From the NCBI RefSeq assembly GCF_026094475.1, contig NZ_JAPELL010000001.1, positions 1,946,326-2,010,325 of the forward strand: a stretch of 64,000 nt of DNA. The letters are read 5' to 3'. Under the pieces are notes generated by a model. That model saw only the letters and a program-made list of their open reading frames with translations. It did not search any database and was not told the DNA's origin. Position 1 is the stretch's first letter, and every line of letters begins with the position of its first letter. Of the stretch, positions 1 to 8,156 are shown piece after piece. Position numbers and translations under genes: made by a program. Origin of the DNA: Homoserinimonas sedimenticola. GTDB taxonomy: Bacteria; Actinomycetota; Actinomycetes; Actinomycetales; Microbacteriaceae.

Positions 1-4
1 ATTC

Positions 5-979
5 GTGGCGAAAGCGAAGCAGCAGAGGATGGACCCCCGCAAGGTCGCGGCGGCGGCCCGGAGTGGAAAGAGGCCAGTGCCGCCGCAGGCGAAGGTGAAG
101 CCCGCGACGGCGAGCGACTGGATCGCGGGGGCGCGCATTCGTACCCTGCCCCTTGCGATCGCGCCCGTCGTGCTCGGCACGGCCGCCGCCTACTTCTACG
201 CCCCCGAGGAGGGCTGGCACTGGGTGCGCGCCCTGCTCTGCCTCGCGGTCGCCGTGTCGCTGCAGATCGGCGTCAACTACGCGAACGACTACTCCGACGG
301 CATCCGCGGCACGGACCAGCACCGCGTCGGCCCGGCCCGCCTCACCGGTTCGGGCGCCGCGAAGCCGCAGACGGTGCGGGCCGTCGCGATCACCTTCCTC
401 GCGCTGGGGGCGCTCGCCGGCGTCGTCGTGGTCGTGCTGAGCCAGCAGTGGTGGCTGCTAACGGTGGGTGCCGCCGCGATCGCCGCAGCGTGGTTCTACA
501 CGGGGGGCAAGCATCCGTATGGCTACTACGGCCTGGGTGAGCTCTTCGTCTTCGTCTTCTTCGGGCTCGTCGCCACGGCAGGCACCATGTATGTGCAGGT
601 CGGCACGGTGAGCCTGGAGGCGTGGCTGCTCGCTGTCGCGGCGGGGCTCTTCGCGTGCGCCGTGCTCGTCGCCAACAACATGCGCGACATCGAGCAGGAC
701 CGCGTTGCGGGCAAGCGCACCCTCTCGGTGCTGATCGGTCTCACGTGGTCGCGCGTGCTCTTCACGGTGCTGATCCTCGCGCCGTTCGGCATCCTCGTGT
801 TCTTCGCGCTGCTCTTCGTGCTTGCAAAGTACGTGTTCTTCGTGCTGCTCATCGCCCTGCCCGCTGCCATCATTGCGTGCACGGGCAAGACGGCCCCCGA
901 GTTCCTGCTCGTGCTCAAACTGGCGAGCCTCGCGTCGCTCGTCTACGCGCTGGGGCTCGGCGCGGCGATCGTCTTCTAG
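5..979 (+). CDS. menA: 1,4-dihydroxy-2-naphthoate polyprenyltransferase
   Basis: Membrane UbiA-family prenyltransferase that attaches the polyprenyl tail to 1,4-dihydroxy-2-naphthoate, giving demethylmenaquinone. The two Mg-diphosphate motifs of the family are visible: NDYSD in the first cytoplasmic loop (about residue 95) and NMRDIEQD in the second (about residue 225). About eight hydrophobic segments follow a basic, lysine/arginine-rich N-terminus of roughly 38 residues. The GTG at position 5 is the first start in the window; the ATG at 29 is an alternative, and the gene could begin upstream of the window edge. Its stop overlaps the stop of the convergent DUF4229 gene. menD, menF and menG follow within 4.5 kb, which supports the assignment. 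Confidence 0.92.
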   Translation: MAKAKQQRMDPRKVAAAARSGKRPVPPQAKVKPATASDWIAGARIRTLPLAIAPVVLGTAAAYFYAPEEGWHWVRALLCLAVAVSLQIGVNYANDYSDGIRGTDQHRVGPARLTGSGAAKPQTVRAVAITFLALGALAGVVVVVLSQQWWLLTVGAAAIAAAWFYTGGKHPYGYYGLGELFVFVFFGLVATAGTMYVQVGTVSLEAWLLAVAAGLFACAVLVANNMRDIEQDRVAGKRTLSVLIGLTWSRVLFTVLILAPFGILVFFALLFVLAKYVFFVLLIALPAAIIACTGKTAPEFLLVLKLASLASLVYALGLGAAIVF

Positions 980-1245
980 GGGCGCTCGCCGGCCGCATCG
1001 TTGGCGGCGTTCTCGGCTTCAGCATCCGGATCCTCGGTGCCGCGGCGGCGACGCTCCTGCAGGTCGCGGGCGAGGGCGTCCCTCGTGTCCTTGAAGAAGA
1101 GGTAGGAGACGGTGAAGGAGATGAGCATCGCGAAGATCGCGGATGCCCACCACCACAGGCCGAGCAGCATGAGCACCGCGAAGACGCCGACGAAGAGACC
1201 GAGTCTGAGGAGCGTGTAGAGCAGCCAGCGGTGCGAGGTTTTCAC
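976..1245 (-). CDS. DUF4229-like small membrane protein
   Basis: An 89-aa protein with two adjacent hydrophobic segments (about residues 8-28 and 31-50), then a charged tail rich in Arg, Glu and Asp. This is the layout of the DUF4229 family found beside menaquinone genes in actinobacteria; its function is unknown. The GTG start is preceded on the minus strand by TAGACT (1257-1252) with 6 nt between, so the mRNA is probably leaderless. It is convergent with menA and the two stop codons interlock (CTAG at 976-979). Confidence 0.75.
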   Translation of the reverse strand: MKTSHRWLLYTLLRLGLFVGVFAVLMLLGLWWWASAIFAMLISFTVSYLFFKDTRDALARDLQERRRRGTEDPDAEAENAANDAAGERP

Positions 1246-1329
1246 CCCACGAGTCTACGCAGCGCGCGCTGTGCCCCGGCTGGTGGTCGTGCCCAGCCGC
1301 TGAGGAGGGCGCTGGCGTAGACTCGGGCC

Positions 1330-1707
1330 ATGCGCGCATTCCTGCCGGTTTTCGGTGCAGCACTGTTGCTGGCCTTCTGGGTCTACGCGCTCGTCGACTG
1401 CATCCGCACGGATGAGTTCCGTGCGCGGGGTCTGCCGAAGGGCGCCTGGATCTTCATCGTCATCATCCTGCCGCTGATCGGCGGCATCCTCTGGTTCACG
1501 ATCGGCAAGGAGCGGATGCCGCGTCCCGGCAGCCGAGCGGCCGCCTCGCGCCCCGTCTACCCCGACGACGACCCGGCGTTCCTGCGCAGCGTGAATTCTG
1601 AGGCGGAGCGGGAGCAGCGCATCCGCGACCTGGAGGAGAAGCTCGCCGAGCTCGACGACGAGGACAACTCGGACTCGCGGGGTGCGAACGGCGAGCCGAA
1701 GGGCTGA
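1330..1707 (+). CDS. PLDc_N-domain membrane protein
   Basis: A 125-aa protein with two N-terminal transmembrane helices separated by a short loop ([16 protein letters not shown], then [17 protein letters not shown]), matching the phospholipase-D-nuclease N-terminal (PLDc_N) module. The nuclease itself is absent. The C-terminal half is charged and ends in a Glu/Arg-rich stretch that is probably a short coiled coil ([18 protein letters not shown]). TAGACT (1318-1323) lies 6 nt before the ATG, a leaderless arrangement. The stop overlaps the menD start (TGATG at 1705-1709), so the two genes are translationally coupled. A role tied to menaquinone synthesis is only suggested by position. Confidence 0.75.
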   Translation: MRAFLPVFGAALLLAFWVYALVDCIRTDEFRARGLPKGAWIFIVIILPLIGGILWFTIGKERMPRPGSRAAASRPVYPDDDPAFLRSVNSEAEREQRIRDLEEKLAELDDEDNSDSRGANGEPKG

Positions 1708-3407
1708 TGTCGAGCGGTAGCCCGGCGACCGAGTTCTCGATCGGCCTGCTGGCGGAACTCCTGAGGCTCGGCGTGCGCCACCTCGTCGTGTGCCCGGGGT
1801 CGCGTTCGCAGGCCCTCGCGCTGGCCGCGGCCGAATTCGAGCGTGCCGACCGGGCGCGGCTCCACGTGCGCATCGACGAACGCTCGGCGGGGTTCCTCGC
1901 CCTGGGTCTCGCGGCCGAGTCGGGGCATCCGGCGGTCGTCGTGACGACCTCGGGCACGGCCGTCGCAAACCTGCACCCCGCCGTGCTGGAGGCCCACCAT
2001 GCGGGCGTCCCTCTCATCGTCATCACGGGCGACCGTCCGCCCGAACTGCGCGGCATCGGCTCCAACCAGACGACCGTGCAGCACGGCATCTTCGGCGCGG
2101 CCGTGCGCTTCACGCGCGACATCGACGCCCCCTCGACCGAGTCCAGCATCGGCGACTCGGGCCCCGAGAGGATCGCCCGCGAGGCCTGGTCCGCAGCATC
2201 CGGCCACTCAGGGGTAACACGGCCGGATGCCCCGGGCCCCGTGCACCTCAATGTGGCGTTTCGCGAGCCGCTGTCGGCCGCGATCGCCGCACTGCCCGCC
2301 GTCGCTGGCGGTGCGTCACCCCTCACCACCGAGGGACGGCACCGCGCCCCCCTCACCCTCTGCGCCGCGCCCCACACCGTCGTCATCGCGGGTGACCGCG
2401 CGGGGGAGGAGGCGGAGGCGACGGCTCGCGCCCTCGGCGCGCCCCTGCTGGCGGAGGTCTCGAGTGGCGCCCGCTTCGGGCCGAACTTGGTCGCCGCCTA
2501 CCGCGAGCTGCTGCGCGATGAGGAGTTCGGGGGGCGCGTCGAGCGCGCGATCGTCTTCGGGCATCCGACGCTCAGCCGCGAGGTGCCGGCGCTGCTGCGG
2601 CGCGACGGCGTGCACACGGTCATCGTGCGGGGCCGCGGCCCGGAAGACTACAACCCGGGCCGTCGCGCCGCGGAGTTCGCCGACGCGGTCGAGGTTGAGG
2701 GCCCGCCCGACGCCGACCGCTCGTGGGTGGGGCGCTGGGTGCACACGAGCAGGGCGCTGGTCGAGGCATCCGACGACGCTCCCGTGATCAACGCGCCCGA
2801 CGCTGTCGACGGCTCCATCTCGGCGGAGTTCCAACGGCAGACCCTCGCGGCCCTGCGCGCGCCCGTCACCCGACGTGCGCTCGTCGACGCTGTCTGGCGC
2901 GCGACGTGGCCGCACGACCGGCTCGTGCTGGGCTCATCCCGCCTCATCCGCGAGGTCGATCGCGTCGTGCCAGGCAAGAAGATCCGCGTGATCGCCAATC
3001 GCGGGCTCGCGGGCATCGACGGCACGGTCTCGACCGCGGTCGGTGTGGCTCTCGCGAGCCAGGACGGGGCGGATGTCGCGGGCACGACGCGCGTGCTGAT
3101 GGGCGACCTCACCCTCCTCCACGAGCCAGGCGGCCTGCTTCTCGGCAACGGTGAGGCGCGCCCGCGCATCCAACTGATCGTGGGCAACGACGGCGGGGGA
3201 ACAATCTTCGACGGGCTCGAGGTCGCCGCGACATCCGACCCGGCGGCGTTCGAGCGGGTCATGACGACCCCGCACGAGGTCGAGTTCGCGTCGCTCGCGG
3301 CCGCCTACGGCTGGGAGTACGTGCGCGCGACCACCCGGCAGGAGCTGGATGCTGCGCTCACGGGTTCCCCCGGGCCGGTCATCGTCGAGGTGCCGCTGCC
3401 CCGCTGA
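1707..3407 (+). CDS. menD: SEPHCHC synthase (menaquinone biosynthesis)
   Basis: Thiamine-diphosphate enzyme that joins isochorismate and 2-oxoglutarate to give 2-succinyl-5-enolpyruvyl-6-hydroxy-3-cyclohexene-1-carboxylate. Family signatures are clear: [14 protein letters not shown] near the N-terminus, the conserved Glu in [28 protein letters not shown] in the first third, and the C-terminal ThDP/Mg region with [29 protein letters not shown] and [12 protein letters not shown]. At 566 aa it is full length. It is coupled to the upstream PLDc_N gene by a TGATG overlap and converges on menF, which makes its substrate isochorismate. Confidence 0.96.
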   Translation: MSSGSPATEFSIGLLAELLRLGVRHLVVCPGSRSQALALAAAEFERADRARLHVRIDERSAGFLALGLAAESGHPAVVVTTSGTAVANLHPAVLEAHHAGVPLIVITGDRPPELRGIGSNQTTVQHGIFGAAVRFTRDIDAPSTESSIGDSGPERIAREAWSAASGHSGVTRPDAPGPVHLNVAFREPLSAAIAALPAVAGGASPLTTEGRHRAPLTLCAAPHTVVIAGDRAGEEAEATARALGAPLLAEVSSGARFGPNLVAAYRELLRDEEFGGRVERAIVFGHPTLSREVPALLRRDGVHTVIVRGRGPEDYNPGRRAAEFADAVEVEGPPDADRSWVGRWVHTSRALVEASDDAPVINAPDAVDGSISAEFQRQTLAALRAPVTRRALVDAVWRATWPHDRLVLGSSRLIREVDRVVPGKKIRVIANRGLAGIDGTVSTAVGVALASQDGADVAGTTRVLMGDLTLLHEPGGLLLGNGEARPRIQLIVGNDGGGTIFDGLEVAATSDPAAFERVMTTPHEVEFASLAAAYGWEYVRATTRQELDAALTGSPGPVIVEVPLPR

Positions 3408-3421
3408 GGTCGTTCGTGGTG

Positions 3422-3455
3422 GGTTTCGATACGGCCCTGGCGGGCCTACTCAACC
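3422..3455. repeat. GGTT/AACC-bounded REP-like element (family F)
   Basis: A 34-bp sequence between the converging menD and menF stop codons, beginning GGTTTCGATACG and ending CTACTCAACC. An inner stem GGCCC-TGGC-GGGCC (3433-3446) could form a small hairpin. The same end motifs recur at 43019-43044 and, in tandem form, at 16209-16280. It may act as a bidirectional terminator or be a dispersed repeat. Confidence 0.7.
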
Positions 3456-3459
3456 GGCG

Positions 3460-4713
3460 CTACTCGACAGGGTCGAACGCGTCCACGATGGGCTTGAACT
3501 TCATGCGGGTCTCGAGCAGCTCGCGCTCGGGGTCGGAACCCGCGACGATGCCCGCGCCCGCCCACGCGGTCAGCCCACCGTCGGGATCGAGCTGTGCGCT
3601 GCGGAGCGCGATCGCCCACTCGCCGTCGCCATCCGCCCCGACCCATCCGACCGGCCCGGCGTAGCGGCCGCGGTCGAAGGGTTCGAGTTCGTCGATGAGC
3701 TCCATCGCCGAAGCGGTCGGGGTGCCCGCAACGGCCGCAGTCGGGTGCATCGCCTGGATGAGGTCGAGCGAGGTCGACCCGTCGTCGAGCACCCCCTCGA
3801 CGTCGCTCGCGAGGTGCCACACGTTGGGCAGCTTGAGCGTGAACGGCACATCGGATGCCACAACCCCGCGACTGTGCGGGCGCAGCGACGCGAGCACGCT
3901 CTGCACCGCGAACTCGTGCTCATCCTGATCCTTAGACGAGGTTGCGAGGCCTGTCGCCGCCTCGAGGTCACTCGTCTCGTCGACCCCGCGGGCGGCGCTG
4001 CCCGCCAGCACACGCGCCGTCGCAAGACCGTCGTGCACGCTCACGAGCGTCTCGGGGCTCGACCCGAAGAAGCCGTCGATCGCGAAGGTCCAGCAGTCGG
4101 GGTAGCTGTCGGCGAGGGCGGCGATAGCGGGGCGGATGTCAGCACCCGCGCCGAGGCGCGCCTGCAGGTCTCGGGCGAGCACCGCCTTGCTGACGCGACC
4201 CTCGCCGATCGCCGTGACGGCGGCGGCGACCGCGTGCCGATAATCATCGGCTGTAAGGGAGCCAGCGGCGAAGCTCGCACGGGGCGCGCCCCGCACGGGA
4301 GCGACCTGCGGCACGGTGGCGGGCGGCAGCCCGCCGACGCCGATGCGCGTCAGCCAGAAGCGGCCCTCGGCGCGCCCCACGATCATGGAGGGCACGATGA
4401 GCACGCTGGAGCGCGAGGAGCGCGGCGAGAACGAGAAGCTGCCGAATGCGACGAGACCCGTGCCGGGCAGCGCGAGCGGGTCGGTGATCGTGGCGGCGGC
4501 GACAAACGAGCGCCAGGCGGCCGCAGCATCCGTCATGCGGGTCTCGCCAGAGAATTCGAGACGCACCGCGACGCCGTGGCCCGAGATGCCGAAGCCGCGG
4601 CGGCGCCACAGGAGCGGATGCTCCAGGTCGAGCACCGAGACGAGCGGGCCGGGGTCGTCGATCGCAACCGTTTCGACGTGGAGCGCAGGCGCAGGCTGCG
4701 GCTGATCGATCAC
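3460..4713 (-). CDS. menF: Isochorismate synthase
   Basis: Chorismate-binding enzyme that converts chorismate to isochorismate, the entry step of menaquinone synthesis. The C-terminal two thirds show family motifs: SKAVLARDL, FAIDGFFGSSPETLVSV, HPTAAVAGTP, DRGRYAGPVGW and WAGAGIVAGSDPERELLET. Length 417 aa is normal. The call is isochorismate synthase rather than anthranilate or salicylate synthase because menD, menA and menG lie alongside. The ATG follows a minus-strand TAGGCT box (4725-4720) with 6 nt between; the divergent menG promoter lies back to back with it. Confidence 0.93.
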   Translation of the reverse strand: MIDQPQPAPALHVETVAIDDPGPLVSVLDLEHPLLWRRRGFGISGHGVAVRLEFSGETRMTDAAAAWRSFVAAATITDPLALPGTGLVAFGSFSFSPRSSRSSVLIVPSMIVGRAEGRFWLTRIGVGGLPPATVPQVAPVRGAPRASFAAGSLTADDYRHAVAAAVTAIGEGRVSKAVLARDLQARLGAGADIRPAIAALADSYPDCWTFAIDGFFGSSPETLVSVHDGLATARVLAGSAARGVDETSDLEAATGLATSSKDQDEHEFAVQSVLASLRPHSRGVVASDVPFTLKLPNVWHLASDVEGVLDDGSTSLDLIQAMHPTAAVAGTPTASAMELIDELEPFDRGRYAGPVGWVGADGDGEWAIALRSAQLDPDGGLTAWAGAGIVAGSDPERELLETRMKFKPIVDAFDPVE

Positions 4714-4719
4714 CCACCA

Positions 4720-4744
4720 AGCCTACTCGCGGCCCAAGTAGACT
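4720..4744. promoter_or_regulatory. Back-to-back leaderless -10 boxes for menF and menG
   Basis: Two TAGRCT-type -10 hexamers face away from each other within 25 bp. TAGGCT on the minus strand (4725-4720) lies 6 nt from the menF ATG, and TAGACT on the plus strand (4739-4744) lies 6 nt from the menG GTG. No -35 consensus or ribosome-binding site is visible for either gene, which is what leaderless transcripts look like. Confidence 0.7.
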
Positions 4745-4750
4745 TGCCGG

Positions 4751-5452
4751 GTGGCGACCGCTGACCTGAGCAAGCAACCGGCCGAGGTGTCGGCCATGTT
4801 CGACGAGGTCGCGCGCGGCTACGACCGCACCAACGGGGTGCTCTCGATGGGCAATTCGGCGCTGTGGCGGCACGCGGTCGTCAAGGCGATCGCCCCGCAG
4901 CCGGGCGAGCGGGTGCTCGACATTGCGGCGGGCACGGGCACGAGTTCCGCGGTCATCGCCCGCAGCGGCGCGCACGTGATCGCGGCCGACTTCTCGCACG
5001 GCATGCTGGAGGTGGGCCGCCGCCGCCACCCCGAGATCGACTTCGTGCACGCCGACGCGATGCAGTTGCCCTTCGATGACGGCAGCTTCGACGCCGTCAC
5101 GATCTCGTTCGGCCTGCGCAACATCGAAGACCCGCACCGTGCTCTCGCGGAGATGCGCCGCGTGCTGAAGCCCGGCGGCCGGCTCGTGATCTGCGAGTTC
5201 TCGACTCCACCCATCGCGCTTGTGCGCGCCGGATACAACGCCTACATGAAGTACGTCATGCCCGCGGTCGTGGGTGCCTCGAGCAGCAACCCTCAGGCAT
5301 ACACCTACCTCGCGGCATCCATCGCGGACTGGCCCGACCAGGCCACGCTCGCGTCGTGGATCCGCGCCGCGGGGTTCACCGGTGTGGAGCACCGCAACCT
5401 GACCGCCGGCGTGGTCGCCCTGCACCGCGCCCACACCCCGGCAGGCAACTGA
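4751..5452 (+). CDS. menG: Demethylmenaquinone methyltransferase
   Basis: SAM-dependent methyltransferase of the UbiE/MenG family; it methylates demethylmenaquinone in the last step of menaquinone synthesis. The SAM-binding motif VLDIAAGTGTSS is at about residue 54, and the UbiE signatures YDRTNGVLSMG (N-terminal) and ISFGLRNIEDPHRALAEMRRVLKPGG are present. At 233 aa it is full length. The GTG start is chosen because TAGACT sits 6 nt upstream, matching the leaderless pattern of the neighbours. The polyprenyl diphosphate synthase gene follows after 41 bp. Confidence 0.94.
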   Translation: MATADLSKQPAEVSAMFDEVARGYDRTNGVLSMGNSALWRHAVVKAIAPQPGERVLDIAAGTGTSSAVIARSGAHVIAADFSHGMLEVGRRRHPEIDFVHADAMQLPFDDGSFDAVTISFGLRNIEDPHRALAEMRRVLKPGGRLVICEFSTPPIALVRAGYNAYMKYVMPAVVGASSSNPQAYTYLAASIADWPDQATLASWIRAAGFTGVEHRNLTAGVVALHRAHTPAGN

Positions 5453-5493
5453 ACGACGCCCGCGGGGCGGGCCACAACGATGAAGGTGATGCA

Positions 5494-6549
5494 GTGGACG
5501 GCAAGATGACTCGCGTGCGCCGCCGTGCGAGCATGGCGGCGTCTCTCGGCGTGGGCGAGGCGATCTTCTCGACGGCGGAGGAGCGCCGCGTCGTCAGCGA
5601 GGTCGAGCGGGGGCTCGAGGCGGTCGAGGCGAGGCTCCTGAACGAGGTCGACTTCGCCGACGAACTCGCGGATGTCACGAGCCGCTACCTGCTCGAGGCG
5701 GGCGGCAAGCGCATCCGTCCCACCCTCACGTTGCTCACCTCGCAGCTCGGCGGGGGTGTCGACGATCGCGTCATCACGGCGGCCGCCGCTCTCGAGATCA
5801 CCCACCTCGCCTCGCTGTATCACGACGATGTGATGGACGAAGCGCACATGCGCCGCGGGGTGCCGAGCGCCCAGACGGTGTGGGGCAACTCGGTCGCGAT
5901 CCTGACGGGCGACCTGCTCTTTGCCCGCGCGAGCAAACTCATCGCGAGCCTCGGCGAGGATGCGATCCGCATGCAGGCCGACACCTTCGAGCGGCTGTGT
6001 CTCGGGCAGCTGCACGAGACGATCGGCCCGCAGGAGGGCGACGACCCCGTCGAGCACTACATCCAGGTGCTCGCCGACAAGACCGGCTCGCTCATCGCCG
6101 CCGCCGCGCGCATCGGCCTCACCTTCTCCGCCGCGGGGAGCGAGTTCGAGCGCAACGTCGAGGAGTTCGGCGAGAAGATCGGTGTCGCCTTCCAGCTCGT
6201 CGATGACATCATCGACCTCTCCGCCGAGTTCGAGCAGACCGGCAAGGTCGCCGGCACCGACCTGCGCGCCGGCGTCGTCACGCTGCCGCTGCTCTACCTG
6301 CAGCGCGACGCGGAACACGACGCGGATGCCGCGGCTCTCCTCGCCCGCATCGAGGCGGGCCGAGCATCCGACGCCCCCCTCGACGCCGAGATCGCCGAAC
6401 TGCGGGAGCACTCGGCGACCACCCGGACCCTCGACGAGGCACACCGCTGGGCGCGGGACGCGCAGGCGGCCATCGAGCCGCTGCCGGCCGGGCCCGTGAA
6501 GAAGGCGCTCACCCGCTTCGCCGACTCGATCGTCGAACGCAGCAGCTGA
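5494..6549 (+). CDS. Long-chain polyprenyl diphosphate synthase
   Basis: Trans-isoprenyl diphosphate synthase supplying the long side chain for menaquinone. Both aspartate-rich motifs are present: DDVMD (first) and DDIID (second), with GGKRIRPTL and GDLLFARA also typical. The reading frame is open further upstream into menG, but the GTG at 5494 is preferred: it follows AAGG at 5483-5486 and gives a 351-aa protein, the usual size. The ATG at 5506 is the alternative. Its place directly after menG suggests a GrcC1/heptaprenyl-type synthase for the respiratory quinone; chain length cannot be read from the sequence by eye. Confidence 0.9.
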   Translation: MDGKMTRVRRRASMAASLGVGEAIFSTAEERRVVSEVERGLEAVEARLLNEVDFADELADVTSRYLLEAGGKRIRPTLTLLTSQLGGGVDDRVITAAAALEITHLASLYHDDVMDEAHMRRGVPSAQTVWGNSVAILTGDLLFARASKLIASLGEDAIRMQADTFERLCLGQLHETIGPQEGDDPVEHYIQVLADKTGSLIAAAARIGLTFSAAGSEFERNVEEFGEKIGVAFQLVDDIIDLSAEFEQTGKVAGTDLRAGVVTLPLLYLQRDAEHDADAAALLARIEAGRASDAPLDAEIAELREHSATTRTLDEAHRWARDAQAAIEPLPAGPVKKALTRFADSIVERSS

Positions 6550-6589
6550 CCCCGTTCGCACGACGCGTGCGACTCGAAAGGAAGACACT

Positions 6590-7951
6590 GTGACAACCAA
6601 GCTCAGGCTGGCCATCGTCGGCGCAGGACCCGCGGGCATCTACGCGGCAGACATCCTCCTCAAGGCGGAGCGGCACTTCGAGGTGTCGATCGATCTCTTC
6701 GACCACCTGCCAGCCCCCTACGGGCTCGTGCGCTATGGCGTCGCCCCCGACCACCCGCGCATCAAGGGCATCATCAGGGCCCTCCGCGAGGTGCTCGACC
6801 GGGGTGACATCCGTCTCTTCGGCAACGTGCACTACGGCACCGACCTGACGCTCGACGACCTCAAGCAGCACTACAACGCCGTGATCTTCGCGACGGGCGC
6901 CGTGCGGGATGCCTCGCTCGACATCCCCGGAATCGACCTGCCGCGCAGCTACGGTGCCGCCGAGTTCGTCAACTGGTACGACGGACACCCGGACTTTCCC
7001 CGCGAATGGCCGCTCGACACCGAGTCGGTCGCCGTCGTCGGCAACGGCAACGTCGCCCTCGACGTGGCGCGGATGCTCGCGAAGCATGCCGACGACCTGC
7101 TGCCGACCGAGATCCCCGCCAACGTCTACGAGGGCCTCAAGGCGTCCAAGGTCACCGACGTGCACGTCTTCGGTCGCCGCGGGCCCGCCCAGGTCAAGTT
7201 CACCCCGCTCGAGCTGCGTGAACTCGGCGAACTGCGCGATGTGGACATGGTGCTCTACGACGAGGACTTCGAGGTCGTGGATGCCGCATCCCAGGCCGCC
7301 ATCGAAACCAACAAGCAGGTCATGGTGATCAACCGCGTGCTGAACTCGTGGCGCACCCGCGAGACCGGGCAGGCGTCGCGGCGGCTGCACCTGCACTTCT
7401 GGGCCAAGCCGCTCGAGGTCGTCGGCGACCCCGAGACGGGTGTGCAGGCGCTGCGCTACGAGCGCACCGAGCCGGACGGGGAAGGTGGCGTGCGCGGCAC
7501 GGGCGAGATCCGCGAGACGCCCGTGCAGGGTCTCTACCGCGCGGTCGGCTACTTCGGCTCACCCCTCGACGGCATCCCCTTCGACGAGCGCCGCGGCGTC
7601 ATCCCCAACCGCGAGGGGCAGGTGCTCGACGACAACCACGACGAGGTCCCCGGCGTCTACGCGACGGGCTGGATCAAGCGTGGCCCCGTCGGCCTCATCG
7701 GGCACACCAAAAGCGACGCGATGGAGACCATCAGCCACCTGATCAACGGCCAGGCGGACTGGTGGAGCCCGTCGCATCCGTCGCCGGAATCGGTCACCGA
7801 ACTGCTCGAATCGCGTGGGGTCGAGTACACGGACCTCTCGGGCTGGCACAATCTCGACGAGGCCGAGAAGGCCCGCGGGGAGGCGCAGGGCCGCGAGCGC
7901 ATCAAGCTCGTGGAGCGCCGCGAGATGCTCGACGCGGCGCGCGGGGCGTAG
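6590..7951 (+). CDS. Ferredoxin-NADP reductase, FprA/adrenodoxin-reductase type
   Basis: FAD/NADP-dependent oxidoreductase of the adrenodoxin reductase family (FprA in mycobacteria). It moves electrons between NADPH and ferredoxins. The FAD motif GAGPAGIYAAD is at residues about 9-20, PYGLVRYGVAPDHPRIKG is the family hallmark, and the NADP Rossmann motif VVGNGNVALDVARML is at about residue 150. The C-terminus has GWIKRGPVGLIGHTKSDA, where conserved residues close the FAD site. GTG at 6590 follows a good AAAGGAAG ribosome site (6577-6584). At 453 aa it is full length. Confidence 0.92.
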   Translation: MTTKLRLAIVGAGPAGIYAADILLKAERHFEVSIDLFDHLPAPYGLVRYGVAPDHPRIKGIIRALREVLDRGDIRLFGNVHYGTDLTLDDLKQHYNAVIFATGAVRDASLDIPGIDLPRSYGAAEFVNWYDGHPDFPREWPLDTESVAVVGNGNVALDVARMLAKHADDLLPTEIPANVYEGLKASKVTDVHVFGRRGPAQVKFTPLELRELGELRDVDMVLYDEDFEVVDAASQAAIETNKQVMVINRVLNSWRTRETGQASRRLHLHFWAKPLEVVGDPETGVQALRYERTEPDGEGGVRGTGEIRETPVQGLYRAVGYFGSPLDGIPFDERRGVIPNREGQVLDDNHDEVPGVYATGWIKRGPVGLIGHTKSDAMETISHLINGQADWWSPSHPSPESVTELLESRGVEYTDLSGWHNLDEAEKARGEAQGRERIKLVERREMLDAARGA

Positions 7952-7960
7952 CCCGCGTCA

Positions 7961-8080
7961 CGCCGCCCATCCCCTCAGCACACTCCGCCCATCCCCTCAG
8001 CGCTCCGCCCATCCCCTCAGCACTCCGCCCATCCCCTCAGCACTTCGCCCATCCCCTCAGCGCTCCGCCCATCCCCTCAG
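7961..8080. repeat. 20-bp tandem repeat, six units
   Basis: Six units of the pattern CRCTCCGCCCATCCCCTCAG directly after the FprA stop. ATCCCCTCAG recurs at 7969, 7991, 8011, 8031, 8051 and 8071; the last four steps are exactly 20 bp and the first is 22 bp. There are no intervening unique spacers. It is strongly pyrimidine-rich on this strand and abuts the palindromic element at 8088. Function unknown; unequal crossing-over or slippage could vary the copy number. Confidence 0.9.
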
Positions 8081-8087
8081 CAATCCG

Positions 8088-8156
8088 TTGAGTGGACGAA
8101 TATTCGTGCTGGAGCCCGCGCCGCGGCCCGCTGAAGGCGAATATGTGTCTTCTCAA
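8088..8156 (-). repeat. 69-nt palindromic element, family C, left copy
   Basis: Starts with TTGAGTGGACGAATATTCGT and ends ...TCTTCTCAA, so its ends are imperfect inverted repeats (TTGAGNNGAC...ATATTCG against its mirror). The first 23 nt are exactly repeated in inverted orientation at 9230-9252. Its last bases supply the TGA stop of the gene at 8153-9049. Length (69 nt) is identical to the right copy. Confidence 0.85.

Noticed and set aside
7961-8080. CRISPR-like array
   Set aside because: Units are contiguous 20-bp repeats without unique spacers and no cas genes are in the window; it is a tandem repeat.
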